From JANXLO01 sp038231295 (GTDB lineage: Bacteria > Armatimonadota > Chthonomonadetes > Chthonomonadales > Chthonomonadaceae), in NCBI GenBank assembly GCA_038231295.1, contig JBBRLP010000004.1:1-64000 (forward strand): a stretch of 64,000 bases of DNA, read 5' to 3'. The notes under the pieces are model-generated. The model was given only the letters and a program-made list of their open reading frames with translations. It was not told the DNA's origin and did not search any database. The position numbers and the translations under genes are program-made. Below are positions 39,423 through 48,554 of the stretch, in pieces; the stretch's first letter is position 1; every line of letters starts with the position of its first letter.

Positions 39423-41966
39423 ATGAAGAGACTCCTGGGGTGGACGTGCGGTGGTGCGATGGCAATGACTGGGCTTGCGGGGCTGACGGTCGCGTTCGCG
39501 CAGACGGACAAACCTGTCGCGAAAATCATGCCGAAGCCCGGACAGGCTGCCTTCACTGCGGAGCAGATCAAATTCTTCGAGACGCAGGTCAAGCCCGTGC
39601 TGACGGCGAACTGCTTTGCCTGTCATGGCGCGGGGGCGAACCTGAGCGGCGGGCTGCAACTGAACAACAGGGCGGCGCTGCTGAAAGGCGGCACCTCCGG
39701 TCCTGCCGTGTCGCTGACGAAGCCCGAAGAGAGTCTGATCGTCCAGGCGATCAACTATAAGGGACGGCAGATGCCTCCCACCGGCAAACTGTCACCGGAC
39801 AAGATAGACATTCTGACGAAGTGGGTGAAGATGGGTCTGCCCTGGACACCGGGGCAGGAGGCCGCGCCCAAAGCGTCCGGTGGCATCGTTCCGCCGCAGG
39901 TCACTGCGGAGACCAAAAAGTTCTGGGCGTTTCAGCCTGTCAGGCGTCCCGCTGTCCCGACCGTCAAGAACTCCGCCTGGGTTCGCAGCCCGATAGACGC
40001 TTTCATCCTCGCGAAACTGGAGTCGAAGGGGCTGCGGCCAGCGCCCTCTGCTAGTCGCGCCGTCCTCATTCGCCGCGCCTACTACGACCTCACCGGACTG
40101 CCGCCTACACCGGAAGAGGTGCGCGAGTTTCTTGCTGACAAGTCTCCGAATGCCTGGGAGAAGGTGGTAGACCGTCTTCTGGCCTCGCCGCACTATGGCG
40201 AACGCTGGGGACGACACTGGCTGGACCTCGTGCGCTATGCCGAAACCAACTCCTTTGAGCGCGACGGGGCGAAGCCTTTCGTCTGGCGGTATCGTGACTA
40301 TGTGCTCCGTGCGCTCAACGCCGACAAGCCCTACGACCAGTTTATCCGGGAACAGTTGGCGGGGGATGAACTGCCTAACGCAACGACAGAGACACTCATT
40401 GCCACCGGCTACTACCGCCTCGGACAGTGGGACGACGAGCCTGCCGACCCAGAACAGGCGCGTTACGACGAACTCGACGATATTGTGGCGACGACCGGGC
40501 AGACGTTTCTGGGCCTGACCGTCAACTGCGCCCGCTGCCACGACCACAAACTCGACCCCATCCCGCAAAAGGACTACTATAGCCTCATCTCTTTCTTCCA
40601 GGGAACGACGCGCTATGGGCAGCCCGTTCCCGAAAACTCCCTGCGTCCCATCGCGCCGGAAGCGGAGCGGCGCAAACACGATGTCGAAGACCGTGCCTAT
40701 CGTGCCAAACTGGACGGTGTGCAGGCGCAGATGGACGCCATCGTCAGGACAGTCGTCGCCGATTTTGCGCCTGTAGAGAAGGAAGAGTTTCGCAACGAGA
40801 CCCGGCGGCCTGCCATTCTGAGAAAGCGCGTTCCGGCGAAGTTGAGTCAGGCGCAGTTCGACAGCTATATGGCGCTTGCCAGACAGCACAGCGAGCTGGT
40901 GAAGTCGCCTCCTGCATCCCTGGAACAGGCCCTCGTCATCACGGAGACCGGGCGCGAAGCGCCGCCGACACATATCCTGCTGCGTGGTAATCCGCACGTT
41001 CCCGGCGACGAAGTGCAGCCCGCGTTCCTCCAGATACTCTCGCCGCCGCCGCCGAGTATCACACCGCCTGCCACCACCACTTCGAGCGGTCGCCGTCTGG
41101 CCCTCGCCAACTGGATCGCCAGTACCGACAATCCGTTGACGGCGCGGGTGATTGTGAATCGCCTCTGGCAATATCATTTCGGACGGGGTATCGTGCGTTC
41201 GAGCAGCAACTTCGGCAAGCTCGGAGATCGGCCCACACACCCGGAACTTCTCGACTGGCTGGCCTCGGAATTCGTCAAAGAAGGCTGGTCGCTGAAGAAA
41301 ATGCACAAGATGCTGCTGCTCTCCAATACCTGGAAAATGTCGTCGCAGTCGGAGGCGAAAGCGCTGGCGCAGGACCCGGAGAACAATCTGTTCTGGCGGT
41401 TCGATATGCGCCGCCTCGAAGCCGAAGAGGTGCGAGACTCCATTCTGGCGGTGAACGGAACCTTGAACTCGAAGATGTTTGGCCCCAGCATCTACCCGAC
41501 GATGCCGAAAGAGGTGCTGGCGGGGCAGTCCGTGCCGGGAGCGGGATGGCTGAAATCCACGCCCGAAGAGCAGGCTCGCCGCAGCGTCTATATCCATATC
41601 AAGCGCTCGCTTGCCCTGCCCATTCTCGCCAGCTTCGATGCGGCGGACACGGACACGACCTGCCCGGTGCGTTTCGCCACCACGCAGCCGACGCAGGCAC
41701 TCGGAATGATAAACAGCACGTTTACCAATGAGCAGGCGCGGCTCTTCGCTGATCTCGTGCAGCAGACGGCTGGGACGGACCCGACCGCTGAGGTGAAGTT
41801 TGCCCTGTGGCGAGTGATGCAGCGCGAACCGACCGCAAAAGAGATTGCGAGAGGCGTGAAGTTTATGCAGCGGGCCGTGACCGATCAGCATCTTAGCCAG
41901 CCCGAAGCCCTGCGCTACTTCTGCGTTGTCGCCCTGAACCTGAACGAGTTCCTGTACCTGGACTGA
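39423..41966 (+). CDS. DUF1549/DUF1553 protein with PSCyt1 cytochrome-like domain
   Basis: An 847-residue exported protein of a type typical of Planctomycetes and Verrucomicrobia. After a signal peptide (MKRLLGWTCGGAMAMTGLAG) comes a single-haem PSCyt1 domain with CFACHGAGANLSGGLQLNNR. DUF1549 follows (AYYDLTGLPPTPEEVREFL, RYAETNSFERDGAKPFVWRY) with another CxxCH, CARCHDHKLDPIPQ. The C-terminal DUF1553 has RVIVNRLWQYHFGRGIV and FWRFDMRRLEAEEVRDSIL. The exact role is unknown; such proteins are always found with DUF1501 partners, as here 14 nt downstream. AAAGGTG precedes ATG 39423 by about 9 nt. Probable surface or periplasmic redox function. Confidence 0.9.
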   Translation: MKRLLGWTCGGAMAMTGLAGLTVAFAQTDKPVAKIMPKPGQAAFTAEQIKFFETQVKPVLTANCFACHGAGANLSGGLQLNNRAALLKGGTSGPAVSLTKPEESLIVQAINYKGRQMPPTGKLSPDKIDILTKWVKMGLPWTPGQEAAPKASGGIVPPQVTAETKKFWAFQPVRRPAVPTVKNSAWVRSPIDAFILAKLESKGLRPAPSASRAVLIRRAYYDLTGLPPTPEEVREFLADKSPNAWEKVVDRLLASPHYGERWGRHWLDLVRYAETNSFERDGAKPFVWRYRDYVLRALNADKPYDQFIREQLAGDELPNATTETLIATGYYRLGQWDDEPADPEQARYDELDDIVATTGQTFLGLTVNCARCHDHKLDPIPQKDYYSLISFFQGTTRYGQPVPENSLRPIAPEAERRKHDVEDRAYRAKLDGVQAQMDAIVRTVVADFAPVEKEEFRNETRRPAILRKRVPAKLSQAQFDSYMALARQHSELVKSPPASLEQALVITETGREAPPTHILLRGNPHVPGDEVQPAFLQILSPPPPSITPPATTTSSGRRLALANWIASTDNPLTARVIVNRLWQYHFGRGIVRSSSNFGKLGDRPTHPELLDWLASEFVKEGWSLKKMHKMLLLSNTWKMSSQSEAKALAQDPENNLFWRFDMRRLEAEEVRDSILAVNGTLNSKMFGPSIYPTMPKEVLAGQSVPGAGWLKSTPEEQARRSVYIHIKRSLALPILASFDAADTDTTCPVRFATTQPTQALGMINSTFTNEQARLFADLVQQTAGTDPTAEVKFALWRVMQREPTAKEIARGVKFMQRAVTDQHLSQPEALRYFCVVALNLNEFLYLD

Positions 41967-41980
41967 GGAGAATGACCGTT

Positions 41981-43471
41981 ATGCAAAATCCATTCCGACG
42001 CTCTGATTCGGTCGCCAGTGGCGGCTTTTGCGGGCGCACCCGCCGCGAGTTTCTGTGGGAGGCCGGGGGAGGCTTTACGTCCGTCGCGCTCGCCTCGATG
42101 CTGGCCGGAGAGGGGTTTCTGGACACGCAGACGGTACGTGCCGATGGCGTGACGCCCTTCAAAAACCCGCTCGCCCCCAAAAAGCCGATGATTCCGCAGA
42201 AGGCCAAGTCCGTCATTTTCCTCTATATGTATGGCGGCCCAAGTCAGATAGATACGTTCGACTACAAGCCGACGATGTACGGTATGGACGGCAAGACGAT
42301 CAACGTGACCACCTTCGGGCGCGGCGGACACAAGAATCAGGGCCGTATCGTCGAGCCGCGCTGGAAATTCAAGCAGTACGGGCAATGCGGCAAGTACGTC
42401 TCCGACCTGTTCCCGCACCTCGCGACCTGTGTGGACGACATCGCCTTCCTGCACTCCATGACCGCTGATTCGCCCATTCACGGTTCCGCGATGCTCCAGA
42501 TGAACAGCGGCAAAATCCTCAGCGGCAGCCCCTGTATCGGCTCGTGGGTCAACTACGGACTCGGTACAGTCAACCAGAACCTGCCCGGTTTTGTCGTCAT
42601 GCTCGATCCGCGAGGCGGCCCCATCAGCGGCCCGAAGAACTGGAGCAGCGGTTATATGCCTGCCACCTATCAGGCAACGGTCATCAATGCGGGAGAGACG
42701 CCCATCCTCGATCTGAAACGTCCTGAAGAGGAGAGCGATGCACTCCAACGGGAGATGCTTGATACCCTCAAGGAGTACAACTCTGAGCATGAGGCGATGC
42801 GGAGCGACAACTCAAACCTCTCAGCGCGTATTGCCAGTTACGAACTCGCCTACCGGATGCAGTCCAGCGCTCCCGAAGCCACCGACCTGAGCAGCGAACC
42901 ACAACACATCAAAGACCTGTACGGTCTCGAAGACAAGCGCACGGCCGTCTTCGGAAGGCAGTGCCTGATGGCCCGCCGACTGGTGGAGCGTGGAGTGCGG
43001 TTCATTCAACTCTACAGCGGCGGCAACCACATCGACTCGACCTGGGACGCGCACAACGACCTTGTAGACAACCACACGCTCCATGCCGGGGAGACGGACA
43101 AGCCGATAGCAGGACTGCTCAAAGACCTGAAACAGCGCGGTCTGCTCGACAGCACCCTGATCGTCTGGGGCGGAGAGTTCGGCCGTCAGCCCACAGCAGA
43201 GTATGCAGTCGGCACCGGGCGCGACCACAACTCTTACGGCTTCACGATGTGGATGGCGGGCGGCGGCATCAAGGGCGGTGTCAGCGTCGGGCAGACCGAC
43301 GAACTTGGCAGCAAGGCCGTGGAGAATCCGTTCAAGGTCAAGCATCTCCATGCCACCATGCTCCAACAGATGGGCCTCGACCCCAACCGCCTCACCTACT
43401 TCTACGGCGGTCTGAATCAGAAACTTGTCGGCGTCGAAGGCGCCGACCCCATCAAAGAAATCATCGCGTAA
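41981..43471 (+). CDS. DUF1501 family protein (sulfatase-fold, Tat-type signal)
   Basis: A 496-residue protein. GRTRREFLWEAGGGFTSVAL is a twin-arginine-type export signal. The body matches DUF1501: IFLYMYGGPSQIDTFDYKP, HSMTADSPIHGSAMLQMNSG, RRLVERGVRFIQLYSGG, WDAHNDL, LIVWGGEFGRQPTAE and GRDHNSYGFTMWMAGGGIKG. The fold is related to alkaline phosphatase and sulfatases. Function is unproven; the family accompanies DUF1549/DUF1553 proteins. I prefer ATG 41981 (GAGGAG 10 nt upstream) to ATG 41972, which is too close to that site. It is the middle gene of a three-gene operon. Confidence 0.9.
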   Translation: MQNPFRRSDSVASGGFCGRTRREFLWEAGGGFTSVALASMLAGEGFLDTQTVRADGVTPFKNPLAPKKPMIPQKAKSVIFLYMYGGPSQIDTFDYKPTMYGMDGKTINVTTFGRGGHKNQGRIVEPRWKFKQYGQCGKYVSDLFPHLATCVDDIAFLHSMTADSPIHGSAMLQMNSGKILSGSPCIGSWVNYGLGTVNQNLPGFVVMLDPRGGPISGPKNWSSGYMPATYQATVINAGETPILDLKRPEEESDALQREMLDTLKEYNSEHEAMRSDNSNLSARIASYELAYRMQSSAPEATDLSSEPQHIKDLYGLEDKRTAVFGRQCLMARRLVERGVRFIQLYSGGNHIDSTWDAHNDLVDNHTLHAGETDKPIAGLLKDLKQRGLLDSTLIVWGGEFGRQPTAEYAVGTGRDHNSYGFTMWMAGGGIKGGVSVGQTDELGSKAVENPFKVKHLHATMLQQMGLDPNRLTYFYGGLNQKLVGVEGADPIKEIIA

Positions 43472-43485
43472 AGGACATGTACCCT

Positions 43486-44454
43486 ATGAATCGTATCGTG
43501 ATCGCCTCTCTATTATCTCTGGTCGGATTCTGGAGCCTCTCTACCGCGCATGCCGACAAACCCGTTGCGCCGCTTGGTGCGGAGGTATCGCATCGTCTGG
43601 TAGCCCAGGATCGCGGCCGTGTACTTATCCTGGATGCGGATGGCAAAATCGAATGGGAAACTCCCTGCGGCTACACCTCCCACGACATCTCTGCGCTCCC
43701 GAGTGGCAATCTGCTGCTCAACACTGGCCCGCATACCGTTGTCGAGATGACCCCGAAAAAGGAGATTGTCTGGCAGTGGGACGGCAAGCCGAAGGCTCCG
43801 TATGCCGGAAATGTCGAGATTCACGGTTTCCAGCGATTGAAGAACGGCAACACGATGATCGCCGAAACGGGCAACCTGCGAATCATCGAAGTGGATAAGA
43901 GTGGCAGTATTGTCAAGGAGGTTCCCCTGACGGTGGACCACGAAAGCCCCCACCGCGACACGCGCCTCGTCCGCAAACTGGACAACGGTCACTATCTGGT
44001 CGCGCATGAGGGCGATGGCAAACTCCGTGAGTACGACGAAAAGGGTACGGTTGTCTGGACCTACAAGATTGACCTGAACGGTCAGCCGGAGACGCCAAAC
44101 CACGACGGTCACGGTATCAACGTTTTCGGTGCGGTTCGCCTCAAAAACGGTAACACGCTGATCGCGGGCGGCAACAACAACCGCGTTTTCGAGGTCACGC
44201 CAGAGGGCAAGACCGTCTGGAGCATCGAGCGCGACGAACTGCCCGGTATCCATCTCTGCTGGATCACGACTCTGCAAGTCCTGCCCAACGGCGACATCGT
44301 CTTCGGCAACACCCACGCTGGCCCCAACAACCCGCAGCTTGTCGAAGTGACACGGGACAAAAAAGTTGTATGGACCTTCAAGAACTTCGACCTGCTCGGC
44401 AACGACCTCTGCGCTTCGCAACTGCTGGATGTCAAGGGCAAGGTCATTCGCTAA
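43486..44454 (+). CDS. Secreted beta-propeller (PQQ-like repeat) protein
   Basis: A 322-residue exported protein: signal peptide MNRIVIASLLSLVGFWSLST ending at AHA, then six or so repeats of a blade with the pattern LxNGNTxIAExxxxRIxEVDxxGxxVWxx, for example RLKNGNTMIAETGNLRIIEV and RLKNGNTLIAGGNNNRVFEV. It is similar to PQQ-dependent and arylsulfotransferase-type propellers but shows no catalytic residues I can name. It would work outside the cytoplasm, probably with the two proteins encoded upstream. ATG 43486 has AAAGGA 10 nt upstream; ATG 43477 is too close to it. A terminator follows. Confidence 0.8.
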   Translation: MNRIVIASLLSLVGFWSLSTAHADKPVAPLGAEVSHRLVAQDRGRVLILDADGKIEWETPCGYTSHDISALPSGNLLLNTGPHTVVEMTPKKEIVWQWDGKPKAPYAGNVEIHGFQRLKNGNTMIAETGNLRIIEVDKSGSIVKEVPLTVDHESPHRDTRLVRKLDNGHYLVAHEGDGKLREYDEKGTVVWTYKIDLNGQPETPNHDGHGINVFGAVRLKNGNTLIAGGNNNRVFEVTPEGKTVWSIERDELPGIHLCWITTLQVLPNGDIVFGNTHAGPNNPQLVEVTRDKKVVWTFKNFDLLGNDLCASQLLDVKGKVIR

Positions 44455-44490
44455 ACTCAACACCCGGTGCATTCAGGCGGGTACAATAAG

Positions 44491-44520
44491 GGGACAGGTC
44501 GCACAGACCTGTCCCGATTT
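44491..44520 (+). terminator. Terminator between the DUF1501 operon and the hydroxyproline-type operon
   Basis: GGGACAGGTC (44491-44500), loop GCACA, GACCTGTCCC (44506-44515), then GATTTTCTGTTT. A TACAAT at 44482-44487 could be a weak -10 for the next operon. Confidence 0.75.
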
Positions 44521-44545
44521 TCTGTTTGTGGAGTAAGGATAAGAC

Positions 44546-45460
44546 ATGGCAGCACGTTGGACAGGTGTTTTCCCCGCAGTGACGACTCAGTTCAAGCAAG
44601 ACCAGAGCCTTGACCTGGAGGCGACGGCACGGCATCTGGAGGTTTTAATCGCGTCCGGTGTGTCGGGTATTATCATGCTTGGTTCGCTCGGCGAGAATGT
44701 CGCACTGGAACCTGACGAGAAGCGGCTGGTGGTGAAGACGGCGATTGAGGTCAGCAAGGGGCGTGTGCCTGTCCTGAGCAGTATCTCGGAGTGCAGTACC
44801 GCTGCCGCCTGCCGCTATGCACGGGACATGGAAAAACTCGGCGCGGACGGGCTGATGGTGCTGCCCGCGATGGTCTATAAGTCAGATTCCCGCGAGACGA
44901 TGACGCATTTTCGCGCTGTCGCGCAGTCGAGCGGCCTGCCGATTATTGTTTACAACAACCCGCTGGCCTACGGAGTGGACATCACCCCGGAGATGTTTGC
45001 CGAACTTGCGGATGAGAAGACTCTGGTCGCCATCAAGGAGTCTTCGGGGAACGTGCGCCGCATCACCGACATACTGAACCTTATCGGGAACCGCTACACG
45101 ATCTTTACCGGGGTGGATGATCTCGCACTGGAGAGCATTTTCCTCGGCGCGGAGGGCTGGATCGCCGGGGTGGGGCTGGCCTTCCCCGAAGAGAATCAGT
45201 ATCTCTGGGAACTCGCCGCAAGCGGGCAGTGGGAGAAGGCGCGGGAACTCTATCGCTGGTATATGCCCCTGCTGCATCTCGATATTCCCCTCAAATTTGT
45301 CCAGTATATCAAACTGTGCGTTCAGGAGTGCGGGCTGGGAGCGGAGTGGGTACGCGCCCCGCGCCTTCCTATCGTCGGCAAAGAGCGCGACGAGGTGCTG
45401 GCAATCATTCACAAGGGCATCGCCTCTCGCCCGCAGATTCCCACTCGTCAAGGGGGCTAG
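44546..45460 (+). CDS. DapA-family lyase, probable 1-pyrroline-4-hydroxy-2-carboxylate deaminase
   Basis: A 304-residue member of the dihydrodipicolinate synthase family. The Schiff-base lysine is Lys164 in LVAIKESSGNVRRI and the catalytic Tyr is Tyr136 in IIVYNNPLAYG. GSLGENVAL replaces the usual GTTGE. With a proline racemase-type epimerase, a D-amino-acid dehydrogenase and a 2-oxoglutarate semialdehyde dehydrogenase in the same operon, the best reading is the deaminase step of 4-hydroxyproline breakdown. A 2-keto-3-deoxy-pentonate dehydratase is the main alternative, since that enzyme has the same fold and product. First gene of the operon; AAGGATAAG lies before ATG 44546. Confidence 0.8.
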   Translation: MAARWTGVFPAVTTQFKQDQSLDLEATARHLEVLIASGVSGIIMLGSLGENVALEPDEKRLVVKTAIEVSKGRVPVLSSISECSTAAACRYARDMEKLGADGLMVLPAMVYKSDSRETMTHFRAVAQSSGLPIIVYNNPLAYGVDITPEMFAELADEKTLVAIKESSGNVRRITDILNLIGNRYTIFTGVDDLALESIFLGAEGWIAGVGLAFPEENQYLWELAASGQWEKARELYRWYMPLLHLDIPLKFVQYIKLCVQECGLGAEWVRAPRLPIVGKERDEVLAIIHKGIASRPQIPTRQGG

Positions 45461-45463
45461 GCG

Positions 45464-46414
45464 ATGCGAATGAGCGACGTTCAGCGCGTTCAGGTCGTAG
45501 ACTCGCACACCGGGGGCGAACCGACCCGTGTCGTTATTAACGGTGGGCCAGACCTGGGAAGCGGTACGGCTGCCGAAAAACGAAAGTTGTTTCAGGAGCG
45601 GTTCGATGCGTTCCGCTCGGCTGTCGTCAACGAACCACGCGGGTCGGACGTGCTGGTAGGCGCTCTGCTATTGGAACCCACCGAAAAGGACTCGACAGCG
45701 GGAGTGATCTTTTTCAACAACGCCGGAACACTCGGAATGTGCGGGCATGGAACGATTGGCTTGATGGTGACGCTGGCGCATCTCGAACGTATCGGCCCCG
45801 GCGACCACCGCATCGAAACGCCTGTCGGCACAGTCACTGCCTGTCTGTATGACGATGGTACTGTCGCGGTTCAGAACGTGCCCGCGTATCGGTATGCAAA
45901 AGCCGTCACGGTCGAGGTAGATGGATACGGCGTTGTTAGCGGCGACATCGCGTGGGGGGGTAACTGGTTTTTTCTCATCAGCGAACATGGTGAGGAACTT
46001 ACACTCGCAAACGTCGAAGCGTTGACCGATTTTACCTGGCGCATTCGGCAGGGACTGGAGAGTGCGGGAATCACCGGACAGGATGGCGCAGCGATAGACC
46101 ATATCGAACTGTTCTCGCCTTCCCCGAATCGCGATGCGGACAGCCGCAACTTTGTCCTCTGTCCCGGCAAAGCCTACGACCGTTCCCCCTGTGGCACCGG
46201 CACAAGCGCGAAACTCGCCTGCCTCTACGCAGACGGCAAACTCCAGCCCGGTGACACCTGGAGGCAGGAGAGCATCGTCGGCACGATTTTCGAGGGTTTT
46301 GTTACCATCGTCAATGGCACCATCCTGCCGACCATTCGCGGTACTGCCTTCGTGAATGCGGAGGCGACCCTGCTTCTTGATTCCGCCGACCCGTTCTGTA
46401 TGGGCATACCATAA
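45464..46414 (+). CDS. Proline racemase family, probable 4-hydroxyproline 2-epimerase
   Basis: A 316-residue enzyme with both catalytic cysteines of the two-base racemases: Cys93 in LGMCGHGTIGL and Cys243 in RSPCGTGTSAK. This Cys/Cys pair separates it from the Cys/Thr dehydratases. DSHTGGEPTRVV at the start is the family signature. It should interconvert trans-4-hydroxy-L-proline and cis-4-hydroxy-D-proline, feeding the dehydrogenase encoded next. ATG 45464 is 3 nt after the preceding stop, with GGGGG and TAGG upstream. Confidence 0.88.
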   Translation: MRMSDVQRVQVVDSHTGGEPTRVVINGGPDLGSGTAAEKRKLFQERFDAFRSAVVNEPRGSDVLVGALLLEPTEKDSTAGVIFFNNAGTLGMCGHGTIGLMVTLAHLERIGPGDHRIETPVGTVTACLYDDGTVAVQNVPAYRYAKAVTVEVDGYGVVSGDIAWGGNWFFLISEHGEELTLANVEALTDFTWRIRQGLESAGITGQDGAAIDHIELFSPSPNRDADSRNFVLCPGKAYDRSPCGTGTSAKLACLYADGKLQPGDTWRQESIVGTIFEGFVTIVNGTILPTIRGTAFVNAEATLLLDSADPFCMGIP

Positions 46415-46427
46415 GGCTCTCCATTCC

Positions 46428-47687
46428 ATGCCAAAGTCTAAATCTATTCTAATCGTTGGCGGTGGGGTGATTGGTCTCTGCACGGCCTACTACGCCATGC
46501 AGAAGGGCCATTCCGTGACGATTATTGAGCGCGGAGAGCCAACGCACGACAGTTGTTCGCTCGGAAACGCCGGGATGATTGTCCCAAGCCATTTTGTGCC
46601 ACTGGCTGCGCCGGGAATGGTTGCGTATGGACTGCGGGTGATGTGGAACCCGGAAAGCCCGTTCTATGTCCGTCCGCGGCTCAGTCTGGATCTGATGCGG
46701 TGGGGATGGCAGTTCTGGCGGGCGGCGAACGCCGCCCATGTCGCACGTTCCGGGCCGCTGCTGCGCGACCTGAGCCTCGAGAGCCGACGGTGCTATGAGG
46801 AGCTTGCGGCGCAGATGGACAACCGCTTCGGACTGGTGCAGAAGGGCCTGCTGCTGCTCTGCAAAACGGAAAAGACCCTGCACCAAGAGGCGGAACTGGT
46901 TGAGAAAGCCCATGCGCTCGGGCTGAAAGCGGAGGCGCTGGATGCGAAACAGACGGCCCTGCGTGATCCCGGCGTCCGGATGGATGTCGCAGGCTCAATC
47001 TATTTCGAGCAGGATTGTCACCTCGCTCCGCAGAAATTCGTCGCGGAACTGACGCGGGCGCTGGAAGCGGGTGGGGCAGCATTCCGTTGGTCTACGGAAG
47101 TCACCGGTTGGCGGACGAACAGTGGCAGAATCGAGGCGGTGCAGACAACGCAGGGCGAACAGACCGCCGACGAATATGTGCTGGCAGGTGGCTCCTGGTC
47201 GCCGCAGATTGTGAATGGCCTGCGTCTGAACCTCCCCATGCAGGCGGGCAAAGGCTACAGCGTCACCCTGACCGAACCGCGTCAGCAGCCGCAGCTCTGT
47301 TCGATTTTTACGGAGGCGCGGGTCGCTGTCACTCCAATGGGCAATACCCTGCGCTTCGGCGGCACGATGGAGATCACCGGTCTTGACGAGAGCATCAATC
47401 CGGCCCGTGTCAACGGCATCTTGAAATCCATACCGAACTACTTCCCGGCGTTTCAGCCGGAGGATTTGCGTGGACTGCCGGTCTGGCGTGGCCTGCGGCC
47501 CTGTTCACCGGACGGACTGCCGTATGTGGGGCGCTTTGGCCGTTACCGGAACCTTTCCGCTGCCACCGGTCACGCCATGATGGGACTCAGCCTCGGCCCC
47601 GTTACGGGTAAACTGATGGGGGAACTTCTCTCCGACGAGACGCCCTCCCTGCCTCTGGACGCGCTCAGTCCCGACCGCTACGCATGA
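46428..47687 (+). CDS. FAD-dependent D-amino acid (D-hydroxyproline) dehydrogenase, DadA-like
   Basis: A 419-residue flavoprotein of the DAO/DadA family. SILIVGGGVIGLCTAYYAMQ is the FAD-binding GxGxxG segment; SCSLGNAGMIVPSHFVPLAAP and the C-terminal GLRPCSPDGLPYVGRFGR and GHAMMGLSLGPVTGKL match D-amino-acid dehydrogenases. In this operon it should oxidise cis-4-hydroxy-D-proline to 1-pyrroline-4-hydroxy-2-carboxylate, passing electrons to the respiratory chain. ATG 46428 follows AAGGCTCTCC, 13 nt after the epimerase stop; the longer frame from 46356 overlaps that gene and is rejected. Confidence 0.88.
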   Translation: MPKSKSILIVGGGVIGLCTAYYAMQKGHSVTIIERGEPTHDSCSLGNAGMIVPSHFVPLAAPGMVAYGLRVMWNPESPFYVRPRLSLDLMRWGWQFWRAANAAHVARSGPLLRDLSLESRRCYEELAAQMDNRFGLVQKGLLLLCKTEKTLHQEAELVEKAHALGLKAEALDAKQTALRDPGVRMDVAGSIYFEQDCHLAPQKFVAELTRALEAGGAAFRWSTEVTGWRTNSGRIEAVQTTQGEQTADEYVLAGGSWSPQIVNGLRLNLPMQAGKGYSVTLTEPRQQPQLCSIFTEARVAVTPMGNTLRFGGTMEITGLDESINPARVNGILKSIPNYFPAFQPEDLRGLPVWRGLRPCSPDGLPYVGRFGRYRNLSAATGHAMMGLSLGPVTGKLMGELLSDETPSLPLDALSPDRYA

Positions 47688-47712
47688 ACGTGATTATTTG
47701 AAGGAGCCAGGC

Positions 47713-48543
47713 ATGAAACTGTATCGCATCCAGGAGGGGCCGGTCGTCGAAGTCGAAGACCGCACCTATCTGCTGACCGGCACGACGTGGGACGAACTGA
47801 TTGCCAGCCCCGATCTGACGGAGACCCTGAAACAGAGAATTTCCGGGCTGTCCGCGCATACGACGCCAATCGCTCCCCACGAACTTCTCGCTCCTATCGG
47901 AAATCAGGAGGTTTGGGCGGCAGGCGTGACCTATTACCGTAGCCGCAATGCCCGCATGGAGGAGTCGAAGCAGGCGGGCGGAGACGATTTCTACGCGAAA
48001 GTCTATGAGGCGGAGCGGCCCGAACTGTTTTTCAAATCTCTGGGGCATCGGGCCGTCGGGCCGGGAACAGGCGTTCGGATTCGGCAGGACTCGAAATGGA
48101 ACGTGCCAGAGCCAGAACTGACGCTCGTCATTAATCCTGATGGGCGCATCGTCGGTTTCACCATCGGCAACGACATGAGTTCCCGCGACATTGAGGGCGA
48201 GAATCCGCTCTATCTGCCGCAGGCGAAGGTCTACGATAAGTCCTGCGCTCTTGGCCCCGTCGTGCTGGTGAGCAATGCACTCCTCCCGAAAGAGACGCCC
48301 ATTCAACTGCGGATCGAACGAGAAGGCAAGACAGTCTTCTCCGGGGAGACCGACCTCACGCAGTTGAAGCGAGAACCGCAGGAACTGGTCGGCTATCTGT
48401 ATCGGGAGACAAGTTACCCGCAGGGCTGCTACCTGATGACCGGGACCGGCATCATCCCCGGCAACGATTTTAGCCTGCTCTCAGGCGATAGCGTCCACAT
48501 CACCATTCCGCCCATCGGCACCCTGACCAACTACGTCGAGTAA
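47713..48543 (+). CDS. Fumarylacetoacetate hydrolase family protein (2-keto-3-deoxy-pentonate dehydratase-like)
   Basis: A 276-residue FAH-fold enzyme. WNVPEPELTLVINPDGRIVG holds the metal-binding Glu-x-Glu and GNDMSSRDIEGENPLYLPQAK the next conserved loop; SCALGPVVL follows. The best named relatives are 2-dehydro-3-deoxy-D-arabinonate dehydratases, which also make 2-oxoglutarate semialdehyde, the substrate of the dehydrogenase encoded directly downstream. It is not a known step of hydroxyproline breakdown, so the operon may serve two routes to one product. ATG 47713 has AAGGAG 7 nt upstream. Confidence 0.78.
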   Translation: MKLYRIQEGPVVEVEDRTYLLTGTTWDELIASPDLTETLKQRISGLSAHTTPIAPHELLAPIGNQEVWAAGVTYYRSRNARMEESKQAGGDDFYAKVYEAERPELFFKSLGHRAVGPGTGVRIRQDSKWNVPEPELTLVINPDGRIVGFTIGNDMSSRDIEGENPLYLPQAKVYDKSCALGPVVLVSNALLPKETPIQLRIEREGKTVFSGETDLTQLKREPQELVGYLYRETSYPQGCYLMTGTGIIPGNDFSLLSGDSVHITIPPIGTLTNYVE

Positions 48544-48554
48544 GGAACATCCAT

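Noticed and set aside
39792..41891. 699-aa antisense frame over the DUF1549/1553 gene
   Set aside because: Low-complexity Arg/His/Gly sequence without domains; the sense frame has haem and DUF motifs.
42961..43485. Upstream part of a long frame that continues into the beta-propeller gene
   Set aside because: It overlaps the DUF1501 gene out of frame. The signal peptide and ribosome site place the real start at 43486.
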